The notes below the pieces were generated by a model. That model saw nothing but the letters and a program-made list of their open reading frames with translations, was not told the origin of the DNA and ran no database searches. Shown here piece by piece: positions 7,122 through 14,376 of a stretch of 64,000 bases of DNA. The stretch comes from an uncultured Tenacibaculum sp. (GTDB lineage: Bacteria > Bacteroidota > Bacteroidia > Flavobacteriales > Flavobacteriaceae). The stretch spans positions 62,001-126,000 of the forward strand of contig CANLQH010000002.1 in the NCBI GenBank assembly GCA_947493285.1, in the 5' to 3' direction. The position numbers and the translations under genes were made by a program. Within the stretch, counting starts at the first letter, position 1. Each line of letters begins with the position of its first letter.

Positions 7122-8048
7122 ATGAAAGGACCATTATTTTACGCGAAAATCTTACTCTTTGGTGAGTACGGAATAATAAAAGACTCTAAAGGCTTAGCTA
7201 TTCCTTTCAACTCATATAAAGGCGCGTTGAAATCTGCTAATAATTTATCTGGAGAAGCAAAAAAATCAAATGAAAGCTTATCTAAATTCTATAACTATTT
7301 AGCAAACCTAAATTCAGACATCGTATCTTTTGATTTAACATCATTAAAAAACGATATTGATAGTGGTATGTATTTTGACTCTTCGATTCCTCAAGGATAC
7401 GGAGTTGGAAGTTCTGGTGCTTTAGTTGCTTCTATTTACGATCAATATGCTACCGATAAAATTACTATTTTAGAAAACTTAACACGTGATAAACTGTTAA
7501 CTTTAAAACAAGTTTTTTCTTTAATGGAATCTTTTTTTCATGGAAAAAGTTCTGGATTAGACCCATTAAACTCATATTTAAGCTTACCTATTTTAATTAA
7601 CTCAAAAGAGAACATTGAACCTGCAGGGATTCCATCTCAAAAAGAAGGGAAAGGAGCGGTTTTTTTATTAGATTCTGAACAAATAGGAGAAACCGAACCT
7701 ATGGTAAACATCTTTATGAATAAGATGAAAAATGAAGGTTTCCGTAAAATGATTAGTGAAGAATTCTCACTACATACCGATGCTTGTATTGAAGACTTCT
7801 TACAAGGAAATATCACGTCATTATTCGGTAATGTTAAAAAACTATCTAAAGTTGTTTTAGCTAATTTTAAACCAATGATTCCTTCTGCTTTTCATAAAGT
7901 TTGGGAAAAAGGAATTCAAACCAACGATTACTATTTAAAACTTTGCGGTTCTGGTGGCGGTGGTTATATCTTAGGTTTTACTGAAGATTACGAAAAAGCA
8001 AAAAACAGTTTACAAGAATATAAATTAGAGTTAGTTTATAGATTTTAA
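7122..8048 (+). CDS. Mevalonate kinase-like GHMP kinase
   Basis: This 308-aa cytoplasmic kinase has a Lys-leader A-K-I-L-L-F-G-E-Y-G-I at 8-18 (the mevalonate kinase pattern K-x-x-L-x-G-E-H/Y), the ATP loop P-Q-G-Y-G-V-G-S-S-G-A at 90-100, and the C-terminal glycine loop C-G-S-G-G-G-G-Y. In this setting, between diphosphomevalonate decarboxylase and a prenyltransferase, it most likely phosphorylates mevalonate to 5-phosphomevalonate. A role as phosphomevalonate kinase cannot be excluded. The start at 7122 is chosen because a promoter ends at 7102 and the conserved domain begins directly after it. The gene is followed within 4 bases by a small membrane-protein gene, so the two are co-transcribed. 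Confidence 0.85.
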   Translation: MKGPLFYAKILLFGEYGIIKDSKGLAIPFNSYKGALKSANNLSGEAKKSNESLSKFYNYLANLNSDIVSFDLTSLKNDIDSGMYFDSSIPQGYGVGSSGALVASIYDQYATDKITILENLTRDKLLTLKQVFSLMESFFHGKSSGLDPLNSYLSLPILINSKENIEPAGIPSQKEGKGAVFLLDSEQIGETEPMVNIFMNKMKNEGFRKMISEEFSLHTDACIEDFLQGNITSLFGNVKKLSKVVLANFKPMIPSAFHKVWEKGIQTNDYYLKLCGSGGGGYILGFTEDYEKAKNSLQEYKLELVYRF

Positions 8049-8052
8049 ATAA

Positions 8053-8535
8053 ATGTTTGCTTTATTTCATTTAATATTTGAATTCTTTCGTATTTTATTT
8101 CTTTCTTGTATTTATGGCTTTGTTATAAATATCCTTCTAAAATCTAAAAAACTTAAACTCCCAATCATTGTTGGATTTTTATTCATTTCTTTATTTGTTT
8201 GGAGGTTTTCTTACTGGAGAAATAATGGTTTTGGAGATGAAGGAAGAGTACCTTTAACATCTAATTATCAAGTTAGAATGATTGACTTTGAGTATGGTGA
8301 AATTTACTTTAATGATTCCCCCATTAAAACTGTTGACAAACTTTACTATGATAAAAACAACATATACTCACTAAATAATAACAAGTACTCTATTATAAAC
8401 ACCTTTGATCATTCAATTGAAAAGAACTTATCTGAAAATGAATTTATTCGTTTAAATGGCAAAGTCTCAAGCCTTCAAAATTTAGAAGAATTTCATTCTG
8501 ACTATTTTGGTTGGTTTAAATTGTTATTTTTATAA
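8053..8535 (+). CDS. Small membrane protein of unknown function
   Basis: I do not recognise this 160-aa protein. It has two predicted membrane helices (about 5-30 and 35-55), then a roughly 100-residue hydrophilic domain rich in Asp, Tyr and Asn that probably lies outside the membrane. No catalytic or metal-binding motif is visible. It begins 4 bases after the GHMP kinase stop and its stop is 4 bases before the UbiA start, so it is locked into the isoprenoid transcript. That tight packing is the only hint of a link to isoprenoid or membrane-lipid metabolism. The base composition matches its neighbours, so there is no sign of recent insertion. Confidence 0.55.
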   Translation: MFALFHLIFEFFRILFLSCIYGFVINILLKSKKLKLPIIVGFLFISLFVWRFSYWRNNGFGDEGRVPLTSNYQVRMIDFEYGEIYFNDSPIKTVDKLYYDKNNIYSLNNNKYSIINTFDHSIEKNLSENEFIRLNGKVSSLQNLEEFHSDYFGWFKLLFL

Positions 8536-8539
8536 AACA

Positions 8540-9451
8540 ATGAGCAACACAAAAAAAATAACTAAAAAACTTTTCAGTCTTCTATCAGTAGTTAGAGGAT
8601 ATAATATTTTAGTATTAATAGCAGCTCAATATTTAGCTGCTATTTTTATTTTCTCAGAACACAAATCGATAAAACCGATACTTTTCGATTGGCATTTATT
8701 ATATTTAGTAATAGCAACTGTTTGCGTTGTTGCCGCAGGGTATATTATCAATAATTTTTATGATAAAAAAGCTGATAAAATAAATCGCCCTATAAAATCC
8801 GGATTAGATTCTTACGTAAAACAAGAAACAAAACTATCATTATATTTTTTCTTAAACTTTGTTGGTTTTGGTTTCGGCTATTTAGTTTCATGGCGAGCAG
8901 CATTCTTTTTTGCTCTCTATATTTTTGGAATTTGGTTTTACTCACATAAACTAAAAAAACATCCTTTTATTGGTTTAATGAGTGTAACCATATTAACAAT
9001 CTTACCTTTTTTTGTTGTTTTTGTACATTATAAAAATTTCTCAAAAGTTATTTTTGTTCATGCTATTTTTCTTTTTTTAGTGATTATGATTCGCGAACTA
9101 ATTAAAGATTTAGAAAACATAAAAGGTGCTATTGCAAATAACTACAATACGTTCCCTGTAAAATACGGAGAGAAAAACACCAAGAAGTTAATTATCCTTT
9201 TAATGATTTTAACACTAATTCCAATTGGGGTATTATTTAATTACCCAGCTATAGAATACATGAAATATTATTTTTATTTAGCTGCAATTACTTTAATATT
9301 TATTGGATTATACACATGGAAAGCCACAGGTAAAAATCAATATCGTTTATCTCATAACATCTTAAAAATATTATTATTAATAGGTGTTTTTAGTTTATTA
9401 TTTATCGATAAATCTTTAATATTAGACAAAGTCGTTGAGGTTTTAGATTAA
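8540..9451 (+). CDS. UbiA-family prenyltransferase
   Basis: This 303-aa integral membrane enzyme has about eight or nine hydrophobic helices. The first Asp-rich motif, N-N-F-Y-D-K-K-A-D (DxxxD), and a second acidic segment, K-D-L-E-N-I, are in the expected loops for binding the prenyl diphosphate through magnesium. Flavobacterial homologues are often annotated as geranylgeranylglycerol-phosphate geranylgeranyltransferase, but the acceptor cannot be read from the sequence. Menaquinone or another lipid acceptor is possible. The start at 8540 is the ATG immediately after the preceding stop; an in-frame extension overlaps that gene. Position after mevalonate-pathway genes fits use of their isoprenoid product. 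Confidence 0.85.
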   Translation: MSNTKKITKKLFSLLSVVRGYNILVLIAAQYLAAIFIFSEHKSIKPILFDWHLLYLVIATVCVVAAGYIINNFYDKKADKINRPIKSGLDSYVKQETKLSLYFFLNFVGFGFGYLVSWRAAFFFALYIFGIWFYSHKLKKHPFIGLMSVTILTILPFFVVFVHYKNFSKVIFVHAIFLFLVIMIRELIKDLENIKGAIANNYNTFPVKYGEKNTKKLIILLMILTLIPIGVLFNYPAIEYMKYYFYLAAITLIFIGLYTWKATGKNQYRLSHNILKILLLIGVFSLLFIDKSLILDKVVEVLD

Positions 9452-9497
9452 AAATCAAATAATTACCTTACATTTGCCCACTTTTTAAAATTTAAAC

Positions 9498-10334
9498 ATG
9501 AATTCAAAAAACTCGTCGAGAGGACGACAAGCTGGAAAGAGCAGCAATCCTCAAGGAAAAAGCCAATTTAAAAGAGATTTCAGAAAACCTAAAAAGAGTA
9601 CACCTACTCAACAAAAATCTGAAAACACTGGTGTTCGTTTAAACAAATACATTTCAAATTCTGGAATTTGTTCTCGTAGAGAAGCTGATACTTATATTGA
9701 ACACGGAAGTGTTACTGTAAACGGAGATTTAGTAACCGAAATGGGATATAAAGTTCAATCTGGAGATGAAGTACGTTTCGATGGAACATTAATTTCTATT
9801 GAAAAAAAACGTTACATCTTATTAAACAAGCCAAAAAACTATATTACAACCATGGAAGATGATCGTGGTCGTAAAACAGTAATGGAACTTATTGCAAACG
9901 CAACAAAAGAGCGTATTTACCCTGTTGGAAGATTAGATAGAAATACTACAGGGCTGTTATTATTTACCAATGATGGTGAAATGGCAAAAAAATTAACGCA
10001 TCCAAAACACAACGTACGTAAATTATATCACGCGTCATTAGACAAAAAATTAACTTTATCTGATTTAGATAAATTACGTGGTGATGTTATCATTGAAGGA
10101 AGAAAAGTATTTATTGATGCTGTTTCGTATGTAGAAGGAGAACGTAAAACTGAGGTTGGAATTGAGATTCACTCTGGAAGAAACCGTATTGTTCGTAAGA
10201 TTTTTGAAAACTACGGATATACAGTTAAAAAATTAGATCGTGTGGTTTTTGCAGGTATGACTAAGAAAAATTTACCAAGAGGTAGATGGAGAGAGTTAAC
10301 AAGCCAAGAAGTAAATAACTTACAAATGATATAA
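9498..10334 (+). CDS. rRNA pseudouridine synthase, RsuA/RluB type
   Basis: This 278-aa enzyme isomerises a specific uridine in ribosomal RNA. Residues 1-45 are a basic, low-complexity extension rich in Lys, Ser and Gln, common in Bacteroidota members. An S4 RNA-binding domain follows at about 46-105 (VRLNKYISNSGICSRREAD). The catalytic motif G-R-L-D-R-N-T-T-G gives Asp147 as nucleophile. The RsuA/RluB/RluE/RluF family fits; the likely target is 23S rRNA (RluB-like), but the site is not certain. A TACATTTG -7 element at 9469-9476 suggests its own promoter, 22 bases before the ATG. A strong terminator follows the stop. Confidence 0.88.
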   Translation: MNSKNSSRGRQAGKSSNPQGKSQFKRDFRKPKKSTPTQQKSENTGVRLNKYISNSGICSRREADTYIEHGSVTVNGDLVTEMGYKVQSGDEVRFDGTLISIEKKRYILLNKPKNYITTMEDDRGRKTVMELIANATKERIYPVGRLDRNTTGLLLFTNDGEMAKKLTHPKHNVRKLYHASLDKKLTLSDLDKLRGDVIIEGRKVFIDAVSYVEGERKTEVGIEIHSGRNRIVRKIFENYGYTVKKLDRVVFAGMTKKNLPRGRWRELTSQEVNNLQMI

Positions 10335-10370
10335 AAAAATCCCGAGTTTAAAACTCGGGATTTTTTATTT
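10335..10370. terminator. Bidirectional terminator
   Basis: An AAAAATCCCGAGTTT stem pairs with AAACTCGGGATTTTT, directly after the pseudouridine synthase stop codon. It also overlaps the end of the converging HMA gene, so it serves both strands. Confidence 0.93.
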
Positions 10371-10740
10371 ATTGCTTTTCTTTCTTATGATCGTTTTGTA
10401 CTTCTTCATCTCTATATTTACAACAACCATGTAAATTATCATAAACTTCTTTTGGTGCCTTAAAAGTATCTGTATCATGACCTACATTTGCGATATTCTG
10501 TTGCACTGTAGCTGTATCCGTTTTACGCTCATCAATAATTAAATTTAACTGATGCGTCTTTACATTCCATAATGCATATTTTACTCCTTTAGAATTTAAT
10601 GCTGCTTTTTCAATTCTGTTTTTACACATCATACAAACACCATCAACATCAAAAGAAACTTTTGTGTTTTTCTTCTTTTTTTGAGCAGAAGCTGATATAC
10701 CTATAAACAAAACTGCTATTACTAATACTATTTTTTTCAT
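10369..10740 (-). CDS. Exported heavy-metal-associated (HMA) domain protein
   Basis: This 123-aa protein has a signal peptide (K-K-I-V-L-V-I-A-V-L-F..., cleavage after S-A-S-A or near A-Q). The HMA-type fold follows, with metal motif V-C-M-M-C at about residue 35-39, the CxxC pair that binds copper or a similar soft metal. A second cysteine cluster, H-G-C-C-K, is near the C-terminus. Such small periplasmic domains pass metal to a transporter or receptor. It starts 1 base after the stop of the TonB-dependent receptor, so it is translated from the same mRNA and is the last gene of a three-gene operon. Metal identity is inferred, not shown. Confidence 0.85.
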   Translation of the reverse strand: MKKIVLVIAVLFIGISASAQKKKKNTKVSFDVDGVCMMCKNRIEKAALNSKGVKYALWNVKTHQLNLIIDERKTDTATVQQNIANVGHDTDTFKAPKEVYDNLHGCCKYRDEEVQNDHKKEKQ

Positions 10741-10741
10741 T

Positions 10742-12997
10742 TTAATCTATTTTAAATCTTAATCCTGTATAAAAATTACTTCCAAAAATTGGCGCATATA
10801 CTATCGTTGTATCAAAACTTGAGCCAAAAGGATCATCGCTTGCCAATATAGGGTTTTTCTGTTTATAATTTGTAACATTCTCAGCTCCAACATATATCTC
10901 AAATTTCTTAGAAAACACTTTTGTTATTTGAGCATTTAATAAATTATAACTGTTAGAATATTCTGATAATTGATATTGAACTGGATTTTGAGAGGTGTTT
11001 GGCAATCTCTGCTTACCAATCCAATTATAAGTTACATCAAATTTCCAATGTGCATCGTTTTCTTGTTTACTAGTTTCATAAGAAACATTTGCAAAAAATC
11101 GATGTTTTGCCTGAAGTGCTTTTGCTGCATTACCTGATTTAAAATCAGTATTTACATCGTAATACTTGTATGAAAATCTCGTGTTAAAAAACGGAATAAT
11201 ATTCTGATTTAACTCAACTTGAAAACTATTTGCAACACTTTTTCCGTCTAAATTATAAAACGAAATTTCTTGTGGATTTTCCCAATCTACCACTACTTGA
11301 TTATCAAAATTGGTTCTGTAAAAATCAAAAGTAACATCTCCTTTTCTACCAAACAACTTATATCCTTGTAAAAAAGATACTCCATAATTCCATGCTACTT
11401 CTGGATCTAATCCATAAATTTTACCGTTTGTATTATCAATATTAATCTGTCTTGAAGAAGCAAATAATTGTTGGTTTTCAGCAAAAATATTAGCGCTTCT
11501 TTTTCCTCTACCTACAGATGTTCTAAATACCCCTTTTTCCCAAGGTGAATATCTTATATGCAAACGAGGTGTTAAGAAAGTTCCTAATAAATTATGATTG
11601 TCAACCCTAATACCAGCTGTTACACTTATATCATCTGAATTATCATAAGCATACTCAAAAAATGCTCCTACCGATGTTTCATTTCTATTATAATCATTTA
11701 CTTGTGGAGTCGTTTTTACCATTTCATCATATTTATCATAGGTAAAACTAAGACCTGTTTTAAATTTATGACGCGTATCTCCAATAATAGAGTTAAATAA
11801 GAAATTACTGTAAAAACTTTCGTGTTCAATATCATATTCTCTTAAACCAAAATAAGAATCTTGTTTATGATTACTATAAGCAGCTTGTAATCCCATACTT
11901 TGAAAAGGTAAATCTGGAAAAACGTACCCTAACTTTGCTGAAGTTTCAAATCTTTTACTTTTAATTTCACTACCCCAAATTGTAGTTGAACCTTTATCAG
12001 TATCGGGATTAAAACCAATTTGACCAACTTGCTTGTCGTCATCTAAATAGTGAAAATTAATAAAACTAACCCAACCTTTTTCAGCATCAGTATATTGCCA
12101 ACGGTTCATTACGTTTATTTGATTTGATAATGGATTATCTAAAAAACCATCGTTGTTTTTATCGAATTTTTCTCCTCTATGGTTCCCATGTACATAAATA
12201 CCTGTTTGCCATTTATCACTCACTTTTTGATTAAAATGTGTGTTTAACTCTAACCTTCCTCCTAATGCTCCATAAGCGTTTAAAAAAAAATTATGATCTC
12301 TTGATGGTTTTACTAATTCAGCATTTATTTGCCCAGAAATACTTTCAAATCCGTTAATAACACTTCCAGCTCCTTTGGTTATTTGAATACTTTCCACCCA
12401 TGTTCCTGGAGTAAATGTTAAACCGAAAGCTTGGGCGGCTCCTCTAATTGACGGAATGTTTTCTTGAGTAATTAATAAATATGGACTAGTTAAACCCAAC
12501 ATTTGAATTTGCTTTGTACCTGTTAAAGCATCCGAAAAATTCACATCAATGGATGGATTCGTTTCAAAGCTTTCAGATAAATTACAACACGCAGCTTTTA
12601 ATAATTCTTCACTATTAATCGTTACTAAATTTTGTGCTTGCAAATACGATTTTTGTGTTGCACTCTTCTTAGCATTTACCGAAACTTCTTTTAATGTGTT
12701 ACTCTCGGTAATAAAATGGTGAATCGGTTTTAAATTATTAATTGTTATTGTATCTGTTTTATATCCAACAAAGCTAACAACTAACTTTTTATAGTTTGAC
12801 TTATAAGGAATAGTAAACCATCCTTTTTCATTAGTTGTTACACCAACATTTGTATTCAACCAATAAACACTTGCACCGTAAACCCCTAAATTATCTTTGG
12901 GGTTATTCTTATCCATAATCATTCCTTTAAAGGTTTCTTGCGAAAAGGATATGGATGCCATCAGTATAAATATACTGACCAATAAATTATTTTTCAT
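10742..12997 (-). CDS. TonB-dependent outer membrane receptor, probably for a metal
   Basis: This 751-aa outer membrane protein has a signal peptide (ending I-S-F-S-Q), a carboxypeptidase-regulatory-like beta-sandwich domain at about 20-105 (G-A-S-V-Y-W-L-N-T-N-V-G-V-T-T-N-E-K-G), a plug domain at about 115-240, and a beta-barrel ending in an aromatic-poor strand (Y-T-G-L-R-F-K-I-D). In the plug, an unusual A-A-C-C-N-L-S-E-S-F segment carries paired cysteines. Neighbours on both sides are Cys-rich: an HMA protein downstream and an HYC_CC_PP protein upstream. This points to uptake of copper or a chelated soft metal; nutrient specificity cannot be read directly. Length and domain order are normal for Bacteroidota receptors. 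Confidence 0.9.
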   Translation of the reverse strand: MKNNLLVSIFILMASISFSQETFKGMIMDKNNPKDNLGVYGASVYWLNTNVGVTTNEKGWFTIPYKSNYKKLVVSFVGYKTDTITINNLKPIHHFITESNTLKEVSVNAKKSATQKSYLQAQNLVTINSEELLKAACCNLSESFETNPSIDVNFSDALTGTKQIQMLGLTSPYLLITQENIPSIRGAAQAFGLTFTPGTWVESIQITKGAGSVINGFESISGQINAELVKPSRDHNFFLNAYGALGGRLELNTHFNQKVSDKWQTGIYVHGNHRGEKFDKNNDGFLDNPLSNQINVMNRWQYTDAEKGWVSFINFHYLDDDKQVGQIGFNPDTDKGSTTIWGSEIKSKRFETSAKLGYVFPDLPFQSMGLQAAYSNHKQDSYFGLREYDIEHESFYSNFLFNSIIGDTRHKFKTGLSFTYDKYDEMVKTTPQVNDYNRNETSVGAFFEYAYDNSDDISVTAGIRVDNHNLLGTFLTPRLHIRYSPWEKGVFRTSVGRGKRSANIFAENQQLFASSRQINIDNTNGKIYGLDPEVAWNYGVSFLQGYKLFGRKGDVTFDFYRTNFDNQVVVDWENPQEISFYNLDGKSVANSFQVELNQNIIPFFNTRFSYKYYDVNTDFKSGNAAKALQAKHRFFANVSYETSKQENDAHWKFDVTYNWIGKQRLPNTSQNPVQYQLSEYSNSYNLLNAQITKVFSKKFEIYVGAENVTNYKQKNPILASDDPFGSSFDTTIVYAPIFGSNFYTGLRFKID

Positions 12998-13054
12998 TTT
13001 TATATATCATATTAAATTTTACAATTCTTAACTTTTTAAATAAGAACTATAAAA

Positions 13055-13468
13055 TCATATGATAAAAACCTCGTGAAGTACCTGAATATCTTGAACTAAA
13101 TCAGGCGGGGAATAATATTGATGTGATGTTACTTGCTTTTCTAAATCCGTAAAAAGAATTTGATACGAATTTCTAAACGCAATAAGAAAGCTTAATTGAT
13201 CAAAACTAACATCATCTAAAGAATGTTTTTGAAATTCATCTTGACCATCAATTTGATGAACTTCATCTTTACAACATTTCTTTTTCTTTGTAACAGTAGC
13301 ACATTCATCTACACCACCATCACTATTACAAGTATCAGCTTTACCTAAATAAGAAACATCTACTAAATAATCACCACAGTAATGCTTCTCTACCGTAAAA
13401 GAAAACGTAGAAAACAGCACTAAAAATGCTAATACAGATGATACTATTTTAGTAATTACTTGTTTCAT
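13055..13468 (-). CDS. HYC_CC_PP family exported protein
   Basis: This 137-aa exported protein carries all three signatures that name the family: H-Y-C near residue 29, K-K-C-C-K-D in the middle, and a Y-S-P-P-D segment near the C-terminus. A signal-like hydrophobic N-terminus (SSVLAFLVLFSTFSF) precedes them. Function is undescribed; the family is found beside TonB receptors and HMA proteins, which suggests metal handling in the periplasm. The ATG at 13468 is chosen over an in-frame TTG at 13477, because that TTG is part of the -7 promoter element TAACTTTG. It is the first gene of the operon; the receptor gene begins 57 bases downstream. Confidence 0.8.
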   Translation of the reverse strand: MKQVITKIVSSVLAFLVLFSTFSFTVEKHYCGDYLVDVSYLGKADTCNSDGGVDECATVTKKKKCCKDEVHQIDGQDEFQKHSLDDVSFDQLSFLIAFRNSYQILFTDLEKQVTSHQYYSPPDLVQDIQVLHEVFII

Positions 13469-13474
13469 TGGCTG

Positions 13475-13482
13475 CAAAGTTA
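13475..13482 (-). promoter_or_regulatory. -7 element of the HYC_CC_PP/TonB receptor operon
   Basis: TAACTTTG on the minus strand ends 6 bases before the ATG at 13468. No clear TTG lies at the proper -33 distance, only T-rich DNA. If this is the promoter, the mRNA begins within a few bases of the start codon. Confidence 0.5.
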
Positions 13483-13576
13483 CAAAAAATCAAAAATCTA
13501 TTTTTTAAAACAATTGTTAAATCTATTTTTGTAAGTTCTTAACCTTAATTACGAACTAGGTATTAAACATTTTAAA

Positions 13577-14029
13577 ATGAACTTACAAGCATTAAAAAAC
13601 AACATAGATAACATCGCAGAAAATAATTCTACCAAAGAAGAAAAACTTCAACAAATATGTGATTACTTAGCTTCTGAAATTTCGTATTATGATTGGGTAG
13701 GGTTTTACTTTAAAAACGGTGATAAAGACGAATTAAAATTAGCACAGTTTAACGGTGAACCGACTGATCATACAATTATTCCTTTCGGAAAAGGAATTTG
13801 TGGTCAAGTAGCAGTTAGTAATGAGAATTTTGTTGTGCAAGATGTTAGCGAACAAGACAATTATATTTCTTGTGGATGGAAAGTGAAATCAGAGATTGTA
13901 ATTCCTATTTTTGTTAATGATGAAAATATTGGACAAATAGATATTGACTCTCATACAGTTAACCCATTTACAGCAGAGGACGAAGCTTTATTAGAATACA
14001 CTTGTAAAAAAGTAGCTAATTTCATGTAA
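13577..14029 (+). CDS. GAF-domain protein, free methionine-(R)-sulfoxide reductase type
   Basis: This 150-aa cytoplasmic GAF-domain protein resembles fRMsr (YebR/MsrC), which reduces free methionine-R-sulfoxide. The motifs G-K-G-I-C-G (Cys75), S-C-G-W-K-V-K-S-E-I-V-I-P-I (Cys99), and I-D-I-D-S near the end match the family core. The third cysteine present in Escherichia coli, in K-I-A-C about ten residues before the first motif, is replaced: here that stretch is E-P-T-D-H. Catalysis needs the cysteine in the S-C-G position, so activity with a two-cysteine cycle is plausible. A TATTTTTG -7 element sits at 13524-13531. The gene is divergent from the HYC_CC_PP operon. Confidence 0.8.
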   Translation: MNLQALKNNIDNIAENNSTKEEKLQQICDYLASEISYYDWVGFYFKNGDKDELKLAQFNGEPTDHTIIPFGKGICGQVAVSNENFVVQDVSEQDNYISCGWKVKSEIVIPIFVNDENIGQIDIDSHTVNPFTAEDEALLEYTCKKVANFM

Positions 14030-14043
14030 TTTTTACGTAATCA

Positions 14044-14075
14044 TTTGATTGTTAGGATTTTTTTTCTTTAATTTG
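14044..14075 (+). promoter_or_regulatory. Probable promoter of the 41-codon gene
   Basis: TTTG at 14044-14047, a 20-base spacer and TTAATTTG at 14068-14075, one mismatch to TAnnTTTG. It lies 37 bases before the ATG at 14113. Confidence 0.5.
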
Positions 14076-14112
14076 GAAAGATTTATTAACCCTTGCTTAA
14101 TTCCCCTATATT

Positions 14113-14238
14113 ATGAGCAACAAAGAATACCCCACTTACGCTGCATTAGGCAATACTAATGCACATGCAAATTCTCAACAATCTTTTTTCGAAAAATTTA
14201 CTATGTGGTTTCGTGATTTCTTAGAAAACGCGGAATAA
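14113..14238 (+). CDS. 41-aa protein of unknown function, stand-alone transcription unit
   Basis: This short reading frame begins M-S-N-K-E-Y-P-T-Y-A-A-L-G and ends in an amphipathic, aromatic segment F-F-E-K-F-T-M-W-F-R-D-F-L-E-N-A-E. It has no signal peptide, and the hydrophobic face of the C-terminal helix could lie on a membrane or a partner. Support for expression: a promoter-like pair 37 bases upstream, an ATG, a stop, and a very strong 15-bp terminator 20 bases downstream, with no other gene between. It sits between the GAF gene and purH on the same strand. I do not recognise the family. An alternative is that the transcript is a regulatory RNA and the frame is fortuitous. Confidence 0.55.
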   Translation: MSNKEYPTYAALGNTNAHANSQQSFFEKFTMWFRDFLENAE

Positions 14239-14258
14239 TATTTTATATTTTGTTGAAC

Positions 14259-14301
14259 AAAACACCACCAAAAACATATAGTTTTGGTGGTGTTTTTATT
14301 T
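14259..14301 (+). terminator. Strong terminator after the 41-codon gene
   Basis: A 15-bp perfect stem (AAAACACCACCAAAA with its complement at 14282-14296) with an 8-base loop and trailing T-rich tract. Confidence 0.92.
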
Positions 14302-14323
14302 AATAATAAACCAAAATAATTTA

Positions 14324-14354
14324 TTGTATAACCTTTACTGTTTTAGTAGTTTTG
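14324..14354 (+). promoter_or_regulatory. purH promoter
   Basis: TTG at 14324-14326, 20-base spacer and TAGTTTTG at 14347-14354 match the Bacteroidota consensus. The untranslated leader of about 18 bases is A/C-rich and shares a 20-base stretch with the rpe leader. Confidence 0.85.
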
Positions 14355-14376
14355 CTAGCTTAACAACACAACAACA

